Shown here piece by piece: positions 1 to 9,600 of a DNA stretch of 64,000 nucleotides. The stretch covers positions 47,820,628 to 47,884,627 of the forward strand of contig NC_135722.1 in NCBI RefSeq assembly GCF_964656455.1. Direction: 5' to 3'. The first letter of the stretch is position 1. Each line of letters starts with the position of its first letter. The DNA is from Halichoerus grypus (Eukaryota > Chordata > Mammalia > Carnivora > Phocidae). The position numbers and the translations under genes were made by a program. Under the pieces are notes generated by a model. It saw only the letters and a list, made by a program, of their open reading frames with translations. It made no database searches and had not been told where the DNA came from.

Positions 1-1944
1 CACTGCTGCATCCCTGATCCCTGGCATACAAGGCTCTTGATAAACAGGCGTTGAATAAACAGACCAGCCTATTTTCCCTGTAACTACCCACATTCACCAC
101 TAGATGGCAACCGTGTGCTTTACTTTCTGTTGGCGGCTGCCCTCATCTGTACCCGGTGACAGGTTTAATCAGTTTCTAGTCCCTTCTAGAAACAAGCATC
201 TCTTCCTTATTCATTAAACTGCTAACAAAACGCTTTGTAAGTAATGGCTAACAAAAGTCAATGCCAAGAAGGCCCCAAACATCAAGCTTTCCATGCAGAG
301 GGAACAGACAAGCCCAGAGAAGCCAGTATAGACCAGGTTGAGGGTCATAGGTGTATGGGGAGGGGTCGTAGAAGGGGAGGCTGAGACCCAAGTACAGAGG
401 GTTTTCAATGTCAGGATGCAGAGTTTACTCAGCATTTGGTTAGTAGCGTTTGCGGCCACGTGTTTGTTCATTAAGCACCAACGGGCCTTCTGCAGAGAGA
501 GGCCACCAGGTGGTTGAAGGTAAGACTGCAGTCAGAATGAGGTCGGACGTAGGCAACGATTCAGAAGTCTTTTTCTTAAAATGGTAATTGAAAGCGAGAG
601 AGTATATGAAGGAGAGAAAAGGTAGGAAATAAAGGGGGAGGAGTAAGGATGGACAAGACCTCCAGGTTCTTGTATCTTTAAGAGGCAAACAGAAGCCCGA
701 GACTCAGGAGCAGGTGTGGAGTTAAGACAGTCCAGAGAATGGAGTCTTTCTTTTAAAACACAAAACAAGCAAACACACAAAGAGGTGTGGCCCACAGTTT
801 GGATTTCCCACAGAAAGTGAGTTTAAGGAGGAGGACTGAGTATTTGCTACCCGGGCCTCAGCTCATCCCTCAGCAAAAGGGTAAAATACTTGGATTGAGA
901 GTTGAGCAATGGAGGGCAGGTGGGAGACGAAGCACCTGGAAGAGCCAGTCTGACGTTCGGAGCAGGAACAAGATCTCACAGGTTTTACCAATGAGTGGGA
1001 GAAGACACAGAGGAAAGAGGTGTAGATCTCCTCTTTCTCAAAGCTTCTGGAACCCAAACAGTCAAAATAGAAAATTTCAGGAGGAAGCAGAATTAAGGGA
1101 AGCTTTGTGATGAGTGATGGAGGATAAAAGTTGAAGTATGAGTGAATTTCTGGAAGGAGAAAGAAGACAAAATTTAGCTGAAAATCTGAATGTGCCAGAG
1201 CTGATGGGATTCAAGACCACCCTTTCAATCTGTGTGTAGAGTGCCATGCATGAGTGGCATGATGCTGTCCCCCCCTCAGTGACAGCATCATAGTGCAGGA
1301 CCCCTCCAAGAGGAATTGGGAAATTAGGATTACAAGGCATAACCATGTGCATAGTTCCTCGGAGAGAAAAGGGTCTATTTCCGGAAAGCATCGCAGTAAG
1401 GGTTTAGAAATGTTTGAATGAATCCTGTTTCTGACCCTCTCCTTCTCGCCGTGCCTACATTCACCACTAGTGATCATTTACCTCCATGTTGTCCCCTCCA
1501 CGCAGCCCTCTGTGTCTCTCTCCGAGTGGTCAGTCTCCATTGAATCCCCATCATCTGTGTGTTTAAAATCTGAATTCCTACCTCATCAGCCCTATCTCCC
1601 ACTGCTCCTCTCTTCAAAGTCAATTGAAGGTGCTAGCAAATTGCCCGGCTTGTTCTTTGCTGTTTGTTTGCTCTTCGTGGGAGGGCGCCAGGGAGCTCAA
1701 ACATTTGCACTTCTCCCCACCCTTGTGCGGCCTGGGCCCTTATTTGGTAGCTGAGATGTGTCTGGGGTGGGGCAGTCTGTGGTAGAGCCTCTTTTCCTAA
1801 GTAATTTAACCCACTCACGAATGTCCTGTTCACATCCCAAAGCAAGTTGAGCAATCCAAATTTCTCTGCTTACTCAAAATCAGGTCATTCGTTCATATGA
1901 TTTGCTCTGTATATAACACGGAGTCTTGTCAGCTTTCCTTTCAG
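1..1944. other. OVCH2 intron or upstream sequence, no exon recognised
   Basis: By gene order this should be intron between the first part of the second CUB domain and the exon at 1945. I looked for a C-x-W-x-I CUB pattern with splice sites and did not find one. Several open stretches exist but none reads as a known protein. Confidence 0.5.
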
Positions 1945-2026
1945 AGTCTGGAAGTAGAGGAAAGTGGGGACTGCACTTCTGACCACGTGTCTGTATACAG
2001 AGACGTGGAAAGGCAGGAGGAAATAG
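1945..2026 (+). CDS. OVCH2: OVCH2 CUB exon a
   Basis: 82 nt after a pyrimidine-rich acceptor (CTTTCCTTTCAG), ending at a GTGTGTG donor in phase 1. It encodes LEVEESGDCTSDHVSVYRD and seven more residues, the central strands of a CUB domain with the Cys and the acidic calcium-site residues. The acceptor could alternatively be two bases further on (CAGAG). Confidence 0.75.
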
Positions 2027-3895
2027 GTGTGTGCCCCCCGCCCCCCGGAGCCTCAGCTCCCCTGGTTTGCATTTGGATCCAGTCCCTTTGGGTGAATCCT
2101 TCTCGGGAATAAAAAGGATCCGGCTCCAGCTTCCTTCCTTGCCCTGCGCCCCCTCCCTCTGTCCCTAGGTGCTCACGACCACCCCCCCTTCTCCCAGGTC
2201 AGGGGCAGGAAGAGCGGGAGCGAGGACCAGAGAGCCATCTAGGGGTCAGAAGGGGCAAGTGCCATTGAAATAAGCCCTGAGGCTCGAACCAGTTCCCTCA
2301 GGGGCATTCCCAGTAGGAGTGTGTGGGAGATAAACAGAACTGAAGCATTGCTGGAGGTCAATACCTATTAAAAAGAAGCAAACTGCCCTTCTATTTTGAA
2401 AACGAATTGGGACACCCAACAAAAAAGTTTATTTCTCAACAATTGCCTAAAGGACAACTTTTTTTTTCTCTCTCCAATGTCACGTCTATTTGCTGGGCCC
2501 TTGACCGCGTCTTGCCTGGGCTGGGCTTTACCCAGCTCGGTTGTGTGGCTTTGTGACCCCCGCCCCCGTGCTGAGCTCTTCTGGTGTAATGCTCATCAGC
2601 TTCCAGTCGGATGACAATGTGACCTTCAGAGGCTTTCAGGCTACAGTCTCTTTCATACCCGAAACAGGTAAGAAGACAGAGGCATCAGCTTCTTGGGTCC
2701 CAACTCCAATCCTCCTAATGTGGTAGGAAAGGGCAGCCTCTGTGGCCCAACGTGGATACAGTGGGTTCTCAGTATTTGCAGCAGCTCAGTTCTATGAAGT
2801 CACCATGAACATCAAATCAGTGACTACTGACCCAAGGCTTCTAGGGGAAGTATGGAGTTAGGTTCCTGGGAGTCTCTGGTTTTATGCGTGTTTCTGTTTA
2901 AAGTCACCTTCTCCAATATATCTTGTTCATTCATTCACACTGAACTCACAGCCAGCGCCCTATAGCTCGAGCCTGAACAAGCTTATCTATCACGCGTATT
3001 TTCTCCCCAAGGCATATCACAGCCTCCTTGCCCTTATGAACACCAGATGGCACCTCAGTCCTATGTTACATTTAGGGCCATTTCAAACTGCAAAATCACC
3101 AACAAAAAGCACAGGGATGCAAAAAACCCCATGGCACTCAACAGACCATGGAAAGGACACTTGTTTATAGTATGAGAGCTAAAACAAGAAGGTAGAGTGT
3201 TGCCTCATTCGACCTCACCTAGGAACATGCGCATCGGGTGACTCAAAATTTTCACTGGTCTGCATTTGTCGTTGAATGATCATGAAAACACCATTCGTTC
3301 TGAGTTAGAAATAAATGTTAGGGAGTAGGTGAATTTGCAAACGTGGAATCCATGCAGAATGAGGACTGACACTATGTCTGAATCATGGCCTATCCTTATT
3401 AGATGTGTGATCTGAGAGTCATCTGAGACTCCTTTTCTTCACTTTACCATGGGAGAATACATGCCTTTTAAGAATATAGTGAGGATCCATCAGATCAGGT
3501 GCGCTTGGCCACGAGCAAGTGTGTGACACAGAACAGAGGCCTGGAAATGTGAAATGTCTTCACCAACCCCCAGTACCTAGGCACATGGACAACACAACTC
3601 CCCTCCATCCTCACGTCCCTGAGCATTCTGCCCAAATCCTACAGCTGCTTATGGCAAACCTGGGTTATAGTTAAAATACTCCACTTTTCAGTTAAAATAC
3701 CCATAGTCCAGCTGACTGAGATGCCCCAGAATTCTCACAATAGTAATTTTCTGGTAAGTCCCAAACACTGGCCCTGTGTGTGTGATCTGAGCAATTGTGT
3801 ATGCTTGCACTCAGATTTAAACATCTCCAGATCAGAGGACGAGTCGATGTTTTTGGAGACATGGAATGTACTACCTGAAGACCACAATGCTTCTG
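1945..3895 (+). CDS. OVCH2: Ovochymase-2, 3' part (three exons; gene continues off left edge)
   Basis: Secreted trypsin-like protease with CUB domains, of the ovochymase/oviductin family. Only the 3' part is in the window: exons 1945-2026, 2536-2667 and 3815-3895, each with AG acceptor and GT donor and joining in one frame (0/1, 1/1, 1/1). Joined, they give the second half of a CUB domain: a Cys-Thr-Ser-Asp-His-Val motif (calcium-type CUB signature), then RLCGF, then the conserved SFQSDDNVTFRGF strand, followed by an acidic tail (SEDESMFLETW). No stop or frameshift is seen in these exons. Symbol is based on CUB similarity plus position directly upstream of CYB5R2, as in human, where OVCH2 is annotated as a gene/pseudogene. 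The final exon was not found; reading through the last donor adds seven residues and a stop at 3916-3918. The protease domain and first CUB lie left of the window. Confidence 0.72.
2536..2667 (+). CDS. OVCH2: OVCH2 CUB exon b
   Basis: 132 nt between TTTACCCAG and GTAAGA, phase 1 at both ends. It encodes the last half of the CUB domain: RLCGFVTPAP, then MLISFQSDDNVTFRGF, then ATVSFIPE. The Cys of LCG is the second cysteine of the canonical CUB pair. The strong donor and fit to the preceding exon make this the best-supported OVCH2 exon here. Confidence 0.82.
2759..3371. mobile_element. Tc1/mariner-like DNA transposon remnant
   Basis: Inside an OVCH2 intron. The ends are imperfect inverted repeats (left CAGTGGGTTCTCAGTATT, right end reversed GTGTCAGTCCTCATTCT), and TA dinucleotides sit immediately outside both ends, as expected of TA-target elements. 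No transposase reading frame is seen. The family is unassigned. Confidence 0.4.
3815..3895 (+). CDS. OVCH2: OVCH2 post-CUB tail exon
   Basis: 81 nt between TGCACTCAG and GTAAGC. Joined to the previous exon it forms a Glu-Thr-Asp junction and encodes an acidic tail, NISRSEDESMFLETWNVLPE and on to an Asn-Ala-Ser sequon. Phase matches (1/1). Either a further small terminal exon follows, or the message reads through to TGA at 3916-3918. Confidence 0.6.
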
Positions 3896-3944
3896 GTAAG
3901 CTTTTATGGGGAATGTGACTGAGAGATACCCACAGAGCATATCA

Positions 3945-4380
3945 GCCAGGGTTCAACCAAAGAATCCCAAAAAGATATGTTGGAGTGCTAACCTCCAGTA
4001 CCCCAGAATGTGACCTTATGTGGAGCGAAAGTCTTTACTGAGGTAATCAAGTCAAAATGGAGTCCTTAGTGTGGACCTTAACCCAATATGACTGGTGTCC
4101 TTATAAAAGGGGAAACTTGGATGTGGAGAGAGAACGTCAAATGAACATGAAGGTGGAGACTGGGTGATGCATCATCTACAAGCCAAGGAACCCCAGTGAT
4201 CACCAGCAAACCAGCAGAAGTTGGGGAGAGGCACCATCACCATCCTCAGAAGGAACCAACCCTAGTAACACCTTGATCTCAGACCTATAGCCTCCAGAAC
4301 CATGACACAATAAATTTCTGGTCTTTTAAGCCATCCGGTTTGTGTTTTTTTGTTACAGCAGGCCTAGCAAGCAAATACAC
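3945..4380 (+). mobile_element. MaLR-type solo LTR (MLT1-like), sense
   Basis: About 435 bp matching the pattern of mammalian MaLR LTRs: a GTGACCTTATGTGGAG block, AATATGACTGGTGTCCTTAT, a CTTGATCTCAGAC block, CTCCAGAACCATGA, an AATAAA poly-A signal followed by TTTAAGCCA, and an end near CTAGCAAGCAAATACAC. No internal retroviral sequence adjoins it, so it is an old solo LTR with no coding capacity. The exact subfamily is a guess. Confidence 0.65.
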
Positions 4381-6717
4381 CAGGAACTGGCTAACTGGCT
4401 GTGGGGGGTGACCAACAATTAAATCCATCGGGCGGGCAGTCAGAAAGGGAAGATCACAGGACACTGGAAGCCCCCAGGCACGGGCTGAAGGTACTGTGCC
4501 CCGGGCAGAATTTCTTCTCTTTCTGGGGGAAGTTTCAGCTCTGTTCTTAAGGCCTTTCCATAGTCAGGCCCACCCAGATTATCCAGGATGATCTTCTTTA
4601 GCTGAAGTTAATGGATTAGGGACTTTTATTACATCTGCTAAATCCCTTTACAGCAACCCCTTGATTGGTTTTGATGGAATAACCGGAGGCTGTGGCTTAG
4701 CCCAGTTGACACATCCAGAAAGCCAGCACGCAGAGCTGTGTGGGGCAGACTTGCTCATCGTCCATTTTGCTCAAAGCAACACTGAAGTATTTCCAGTCCC
4801 GAGAAGCAAGACTTCCACCTAAATTGATTCATTTAGTGGAAATGGCTAACTAGTGTGCCACCTTGGGGTCTGACCCACGAGATCGGTCCCCTAAGAAAAG
4901 TGAGTGAGTATCCCACTCCGTGTTAATGCCAGTGAGCATCGAGAAGCACTGGGCCTTCTCTTTTCCTTATTTATTCTGTGACATCCACTGACATCCACGT
5001 GCAACATCTTGGTCCATGTGGAAAACATGGTGAGCGGAGCAAGCAGAGGAGGGGGCCCGGAAACTTGTATCGTTTGCCATTTTGATAGTTTGCCAAGAGA
5101 AAATTCGAGTGCCTTATTTTTAATTTTTTTTTTTTTTTAGTTTTATAAAGTGTCTGATACATGGAACATAGAATAGAGTGCGGAGAGAGAATATTCCTTT
5201 TAATGAGAAGGAATAAAAGCAATCTGAGTCTTTTTGTTCTGGATTCTTGGACCTCGTGATGCACGGACGCCTTAGGTAGAACATCTTTGTGAAGGGCGGC
5301 TGCAGGGGCTCCTTCTCTTGACCACCCTGGGGGTGCACTCAGCAGAGCCATTTTTCCCAGCCTAAACCAAGTACAGATTTTTCTAAGGAGTCTCATTACA
5401 ATGCTCAGCAAGATTTATTCGGCATTCTATCCCCAGCACCTACTGCAGTGCTCAGAACACGGCAGATGCCAAATAAATATTTGGTGAATAAAATGAAATA
5501 ATCCACAAATAGCCCCTGAAGACCTCAATAAGAGAGACTTTCCTGATTTTCTGTCACTGAACTCACACATTAGGGCCCTTTTCCTTTATACATAAAAACT
5601 TAGGAAGAACAAGAAAAAGAGTTTACATGTGCCCTGTTTTAAATACACCCTTAACCTGGATTACTTAAATCATTCAGTAAGCAATTTTGTCCTTCAATTT
5701 TTTCTTTTGAAATGTCGCAAATCTACAGAATAGGTGAAAGAATAATACAATGAACTCCTGTTTCCCTCACATATTCATTCATTGTCGACATCCTGTCACA
5801 TGGGCTTGTTTCTCATCTGATGCCTTCTCTGTACAAATCTCCACACCAGAGCCCAGGGCATGGGGGAGGAGGTGCAAAGAGGAACAAGATACAGCACCTT
5901 TGTTCAAGTAATTTATATCCTAATAATGAAAATTATGTGTACAAATTAGGTGACAAAGAGCAGATACTGAATGATTTCCATTTACATAAAACTAAAATCG
6001 CTCAAGATTACTATATGGTAGTAGATGTCAGGATAGCAGTTACACTTTGGGGAGTAGTGTCTGGAAGGGCTCCTGGTGGGATTCTGCTAATCTGTTTCCT
6101 GACCTGGGTTCTGGTGATACTTTTTGAAAATTCAAAGTACTTTATTACTTGAGTATTTTTCTGTGCATGCGTTATATGTCAATAAAATTCACAACAAAAG
6201 AAAAAAGTGTACAGAAAAACTTAATACAAAAAATACTGAAATAACTTCTGGATGAGACAGTTAGAAAACTGGCGTTTGATTTGGGCCCATAAGAATAATG
6301 TCATCATTATTCTACACCCTGTGGGGGACCTTTCGATGGTTTTAATTGGGGAGTGACATGATCAAAGAACACTTTTTGGTGGTTAATTTGGGAGTGTGAG
6401 GAGGATAGGGAAAGATTACCTGTTGGGGGAGTAGTCCTGGTGAGCAATATTGAAGACCTGAGCTCAAAGGTAGAAGATGGATGTGAGATATATTGCGGAT
6501 TTGGAATCTAAAGTGTTTGGAGACCAGAGAGTTGGAGCAAAAACCCGGGGGGAGTCGAGATGAGCTCAATATTTTACTCTTGGGTGATATACCCACTTCT
6601 GGTAACATATGTATTTTTTTCCTCTCTCTAGAATACAATAAGCATTTCTCATCACTCCCAGGTGTCTATTAAAGTGCCCGGCACAAGAGAGATACTCAGA
6701 GCTTACAATCTGGGCTT
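4381..6717. other. Intergenic, downstream of OVCH2
   Basis: No exon recognised. It contains a T-rich run at 5120-5140, a diffuse old repeat background, and at about 5930-6200 an AT-rich stretch ending in TGTCAATAAAATTCA that resembles the 3' end of an old L1 copy in sense orientation. Confidence 0.5.
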
Positions 6718-6878
6718 GATGGTGAGGAGGATCCATGGGTAATAAGGATGGGTTTTCCTGGCCCCTTCTCTGATGGTGAGGAGGATCCATGGGTAATAAG
6801 GATGGGTTTTCCTGGCCCCTTCTCTGATGGTGAGGAGGATCCATGGGTAATAAGGATGGGTTTTCCTGGCCCCTTCCC
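6718..6878. repeat. 54-bp tandem repeat, three copies
   Basis: Three head-to-tail units start at 6718, 6772 and 6826, each beginning GATGGTGAGGAGGATCCATG. The first two repeat exactly; the third diverges at its end (TTCCCT in place of TTCTCT). Because 54 is divisible by 3, several frames stay open with an 18-residue repeat on both strands. That is a by-product of the period, not evidence of a gene. Confidence 0.9.
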
Positions 6879-7574
6879 TGGTAACCTTTGCAGAGCTGCT
6901 TGCCCCGACCCTCCCAGGTTCCTTTCCAGCGAGACTGTAGGAGGCAAGGAGGCAGCTCAGCCTGCAGATCGCCACCAGGCATCTCTGCAAAGGAACCATC
7001 TTTGGGAAGACCTGGGTAGTCACTGCTACCTGATGCTTCGCCAGGCTGTAAGTACACCTAAGACAGTGGAACAGGGTAGGTGCTGATGGTTTAAGCTGGT
7101 TGATCATTAATTCTTCAGCCACTACCTCTGATATCCATCAGGGTCTGCTGCCACGTCCCTGTTCACCACCATTATGGGGAATCCACTTGCCAGGCAGAAC
7201 TTGAGTTCCTGAGTGTTCAGGAAAGTTCTGCCCCTTCATACTGTGCTTCTAGTTTATTTTAATTAAACGTGAGGCTGGCAATTAGAGACATTTTATCATG
7301 GCCCTCCCAAGGATTTTCTAATCAGAAAAAGTATTAAATTTTGTGAAATATTTTTTAGCATCTTTCAAAATGATTAAATGGTTTCTCCTTTGATTTATTA
7401 ATATCTTAAAACCTTAATTAATATTCCTACATTTCTGAAATGAATCCCACTTGGGCATGGTACGTTCATCTTCAATGTACTGCTGGGTTCTGTTTAATAT
7501 TCCACTTAGATTTTTGTATCAACATCCATAATTGAAATTGACTGATAGCGGAGGCTCTTAAAATGTGGCCTTTA

Positions 7575-7768
7575 TTTTATTTTTTTAAGATTTTATTTAT
7601 TTATCCTACAGAGAGAGACACAGAAAGAGAGGGAACACAAGCAGGAGGAGTGGGAGAGGGAGAAGCAGGCCTCCCGCCAAGCAGGGAGCCTGATGCGGGG
7701 CTCGATTCCAGGACCCTGGGATCGTGACCTGAGCCGAAGGCTAATGACTGAGCCACCCAGGTGCCCCC
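7575..7768 (-). mobile_element. Can-SINE 1 (antisense)
   Basis: Reverse-oriented carnivore tRNA-derived SINE: a T-rich start, GATTTTATTTATTTAT, a purine-rich middle, and the tRNA-like part ending in GAGCCACCCAGGTGCCCCC. Flanked by a 14-bp duplication AAATGTGGCCTTTA (7561-7574 and 7769-7782). Confidence 0.93.
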
Positions 7769-7957
7769 AAATGTGGCCTTTAGATGGCTGGGGATCTCCA
7801 AGATCCTTTTAGGCGGTCTGTGAGGTCAAACTATTTTCATAGTAATACTAAGACATCATTCTTCCTGTCTAATCTCATTCTCTCACAGTGTGTGGTGTTT
7901 TCCAGGGGCCACACACCGTGTGACAGCTCAACAGATTGAATATAAAAAGCAGATAGG

Positions 7958-8162
7958 TGGCGTCTTGGTGACTCAGTTGGTTAAGCATCCAACTCTTGAT
8001 TTCAGCTCAGGTCATGATCTCAGGGTCCTGAGATGGAGCCCCATGTGGGGCTCCCGGCTCAGCTGGGAGTCTGCTTCTCCCTCTCCCTCTGCCCCCTGCC
8101 GCTCGCCCCCTCCCCCTCTTCTCTCTCAAATAAATAAATAAATAAAATCTTTTAAAAAAAAG
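7958..8162 (+). mobile_element. Can-SINE 2
   Basis: Sense carnivore SINE starting near TGGCGTCTTGGTGACTC, with the CTCCCTCTGCCCCCTG pyrimidine tract, AAATAAATAAATAAAATC and a poly-A tail. It is the most diverged at its 5' end of the three in this cluster. Target duplication GCAGATAGG (7949-7957 and 8163-8171). Confidence 0.92.
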
Positions 8163-8230
8163 GCAGATAGGACATCTCATCTGTCTTCTGTTTAGCCAGA
8201 TATTAAACAGTTTTAAAAATATGTGAAACA

Positions 8231-8422
8231 CGGGCGCCTGGGTGGCTCAGTCGTTGGGCGTCTGCCTTCAGCTCAGGTCATGATCCCAGGGTCCTGGGAT
8301 TGAGCCCCACATCGGGCTCCCTGCTCCGCAGGAAGCCTGCTTCTCCCTCTCCCACTCCCCATGCTTGTGTTCCCTCTCTCACTGTCTCTATTTCTTTCAT
8401 ATAAATAAATAAAATCTTTAAA
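8231..8422 (+). mobile_element. Can-SINE 3
   Basis: Sense copy beginning GGGCGCCTGGGTGGCTCAG and ending AAATAAATAAAATC plus poly-A. Flanked by AAAAATATGTGAAACA (8215-8230 and 8423-8438). It lies 68 bp from SINE 2 but has its own duplication, so it is an independent insertion. Confidence 0.95.
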
Positions 8423-8484
8423 AAAAATATGTGAAACAATGCAAGTCTTATTTAGAGTTTCTGTTTTGGAAAATGTAGTTATTT

Positions 8485-8681
8485 GGGCGCCTGGGTGGCT
8501 CAGTTGGTTAAGCGACTGCCTTCGGCTCAGGTCATGATCCTGGAGTCCCAGGATCGAGTCCTGCATCGGGCTCCCTGCTCAGCAGGGAGTCTGCTTCTCC
8601 CTCTGACCCTCCCCCCTCTCATGCTCTATCTCATTCTCTCACTCAAATAAATAAATAAAATCTTAAAAAAAAAAAAAGAAA
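8485..8681 (+). mobile_element. Can-SINE 4
   Basis: Sense copy of a subfamily with GATCCTGGAGTCCCAGGATC in the tRNA-like part. Flanked by a perfect 16-bp duplication GAAAATGTAGTTATTT (8469-8484 and 8682-8697), which suggests a fairly recent insertion. Confidence 0.95.
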
Positions 8682-9302
8682 GAAAATGTAGTTATTTGAA
8701 TAAACATGTTATTTATGCTAATGCCTAATGTTTTATTATGGTTATCTTAAATAAATTAGCAAATACATAATTTTTAAAGTTTCTGCTTTAATTTCTAATA
8801 GTTAACTGTTGATAAATACAACTCACATAAACAAAAGTTCTTTAAGATTCTCAGTGATTTTTTTCAAAGTGTAAAGGTGTCCTGTGACCAATAAGTTTAA
8901 GAACTCTGACCTATAGCTTTCTTTTTATTGTCTGCCTTTGTCAGACTTTGATATCAGTGTTCTTCATGAAAAGAACTGGGGAACTTTCCTTCTTGCTCTA
9001 TGCTTTGCACACGATTTAGAACATAAGAATGATTATAATGATGTCATGCAATTACATATACTAAGCATCTATTCCTTGAAGGCTTAAAGGTAACTTTCTC
9101 AGTTTCCTTCATTCTTATTGGCTTTTAGGTTTAAAATTTTCTCTTTCAGTCAATTTTGATAATTTATAATCTCCTACTAATAGCTATAACATTCAGATTT
9201 TCCTACTACTTGCTTTGAGTTGTACAGAACATTTCCTTAATAATTAATACCTTCTGTGTTTGCATGATTTTCTAGTTTCCTAATTTTGTATATTGCTTCA
9301 AT

Positions 9303-9532
9303 CTTTTTTTAAAAAAAGATTTTATTTATTTATTTGAGAGAAAGAGAGAGAGAGAGAGGGAGAGCCCAAGGCAGAGGGGAGGGGGAGAGAAGCAGAGGAG
9401 GAGGGAGAGGGACAAGCAGATGCCACGCTGAGCATCTGCCCGACATGGGGCTTGATCCCAGAACCATGAGATCATGACCTGAGCCGAAATCAAGAGTCGG
9501 CCGCTTAACCAACAGAGCCAACCAGGCGCCCC
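9303..9532 (-). mobile_element. Can-SINE 5 (antisense)
   Basis: Reverse-oriented SINE with an expanded GAGAGA/GGAGAG purine tract and the tRNA-like end ACCAGGCGCCCC. A short duplication TTGCTT is seen at 9293-9298 and 9533-9538. It lies in the right half of the antisense L1. Confidence 0.88.
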
Positions 9533-9600
9533 TTGCTTAAACTGTTTTTTTTTTTAAATACACTACCTAGCGTTTGGTCATTTTACAGAGCTTTTGTTTT

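Larger units (their letters stand above)
7550..8909. mobile_element. hAT-like (Charlie-type) DNA transposon, non-coding, carrying four SINEs
   Basis: The left end GGAGGCTCTTAAAATG and the reverse of the right end TCAGAGTTCTTAAACTT form a hAT-like imperfect terminal inverted repeat. The flanks CTGATAGC (7542-7549) and CCTATAGC (8910-8917) look like an 8-bp target duplication with two mismatches, as hAT elements make. Removing the four SINEs leaves about 0.56 kb of AT-rich sequence with no reading frame, a MITE-like remnant. The family name is an inference. Confidence 0.45.
7320..9600 (-). mobile_element. Antisense L1 ORF2 fragment, interrupted by later insertions
   Basis: 7320-7541 and 8918-9600 read, in reverse, like old L1 ORF2 coding sequence: the AATCCCACTTGGGCATGGT block, then CTATAGCTTTCTTTTT with a TGTC...TTGATATCAG block further on. 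The two halves are consecutive parts of the L1 consensus, split by the hAT-like element at 7550-8909. A Can-SINE at 9303-9532 splits the right half. No intact reading frame remains. Confidence 0.55.

Noticed and set aside
6566..7122. Overlapping minus-strand frames with an 18-residue repeat
   Set aside because: They are produced by the 54-bp tandem repeat whose period is a multiple of three; no known domain and no conserved start.
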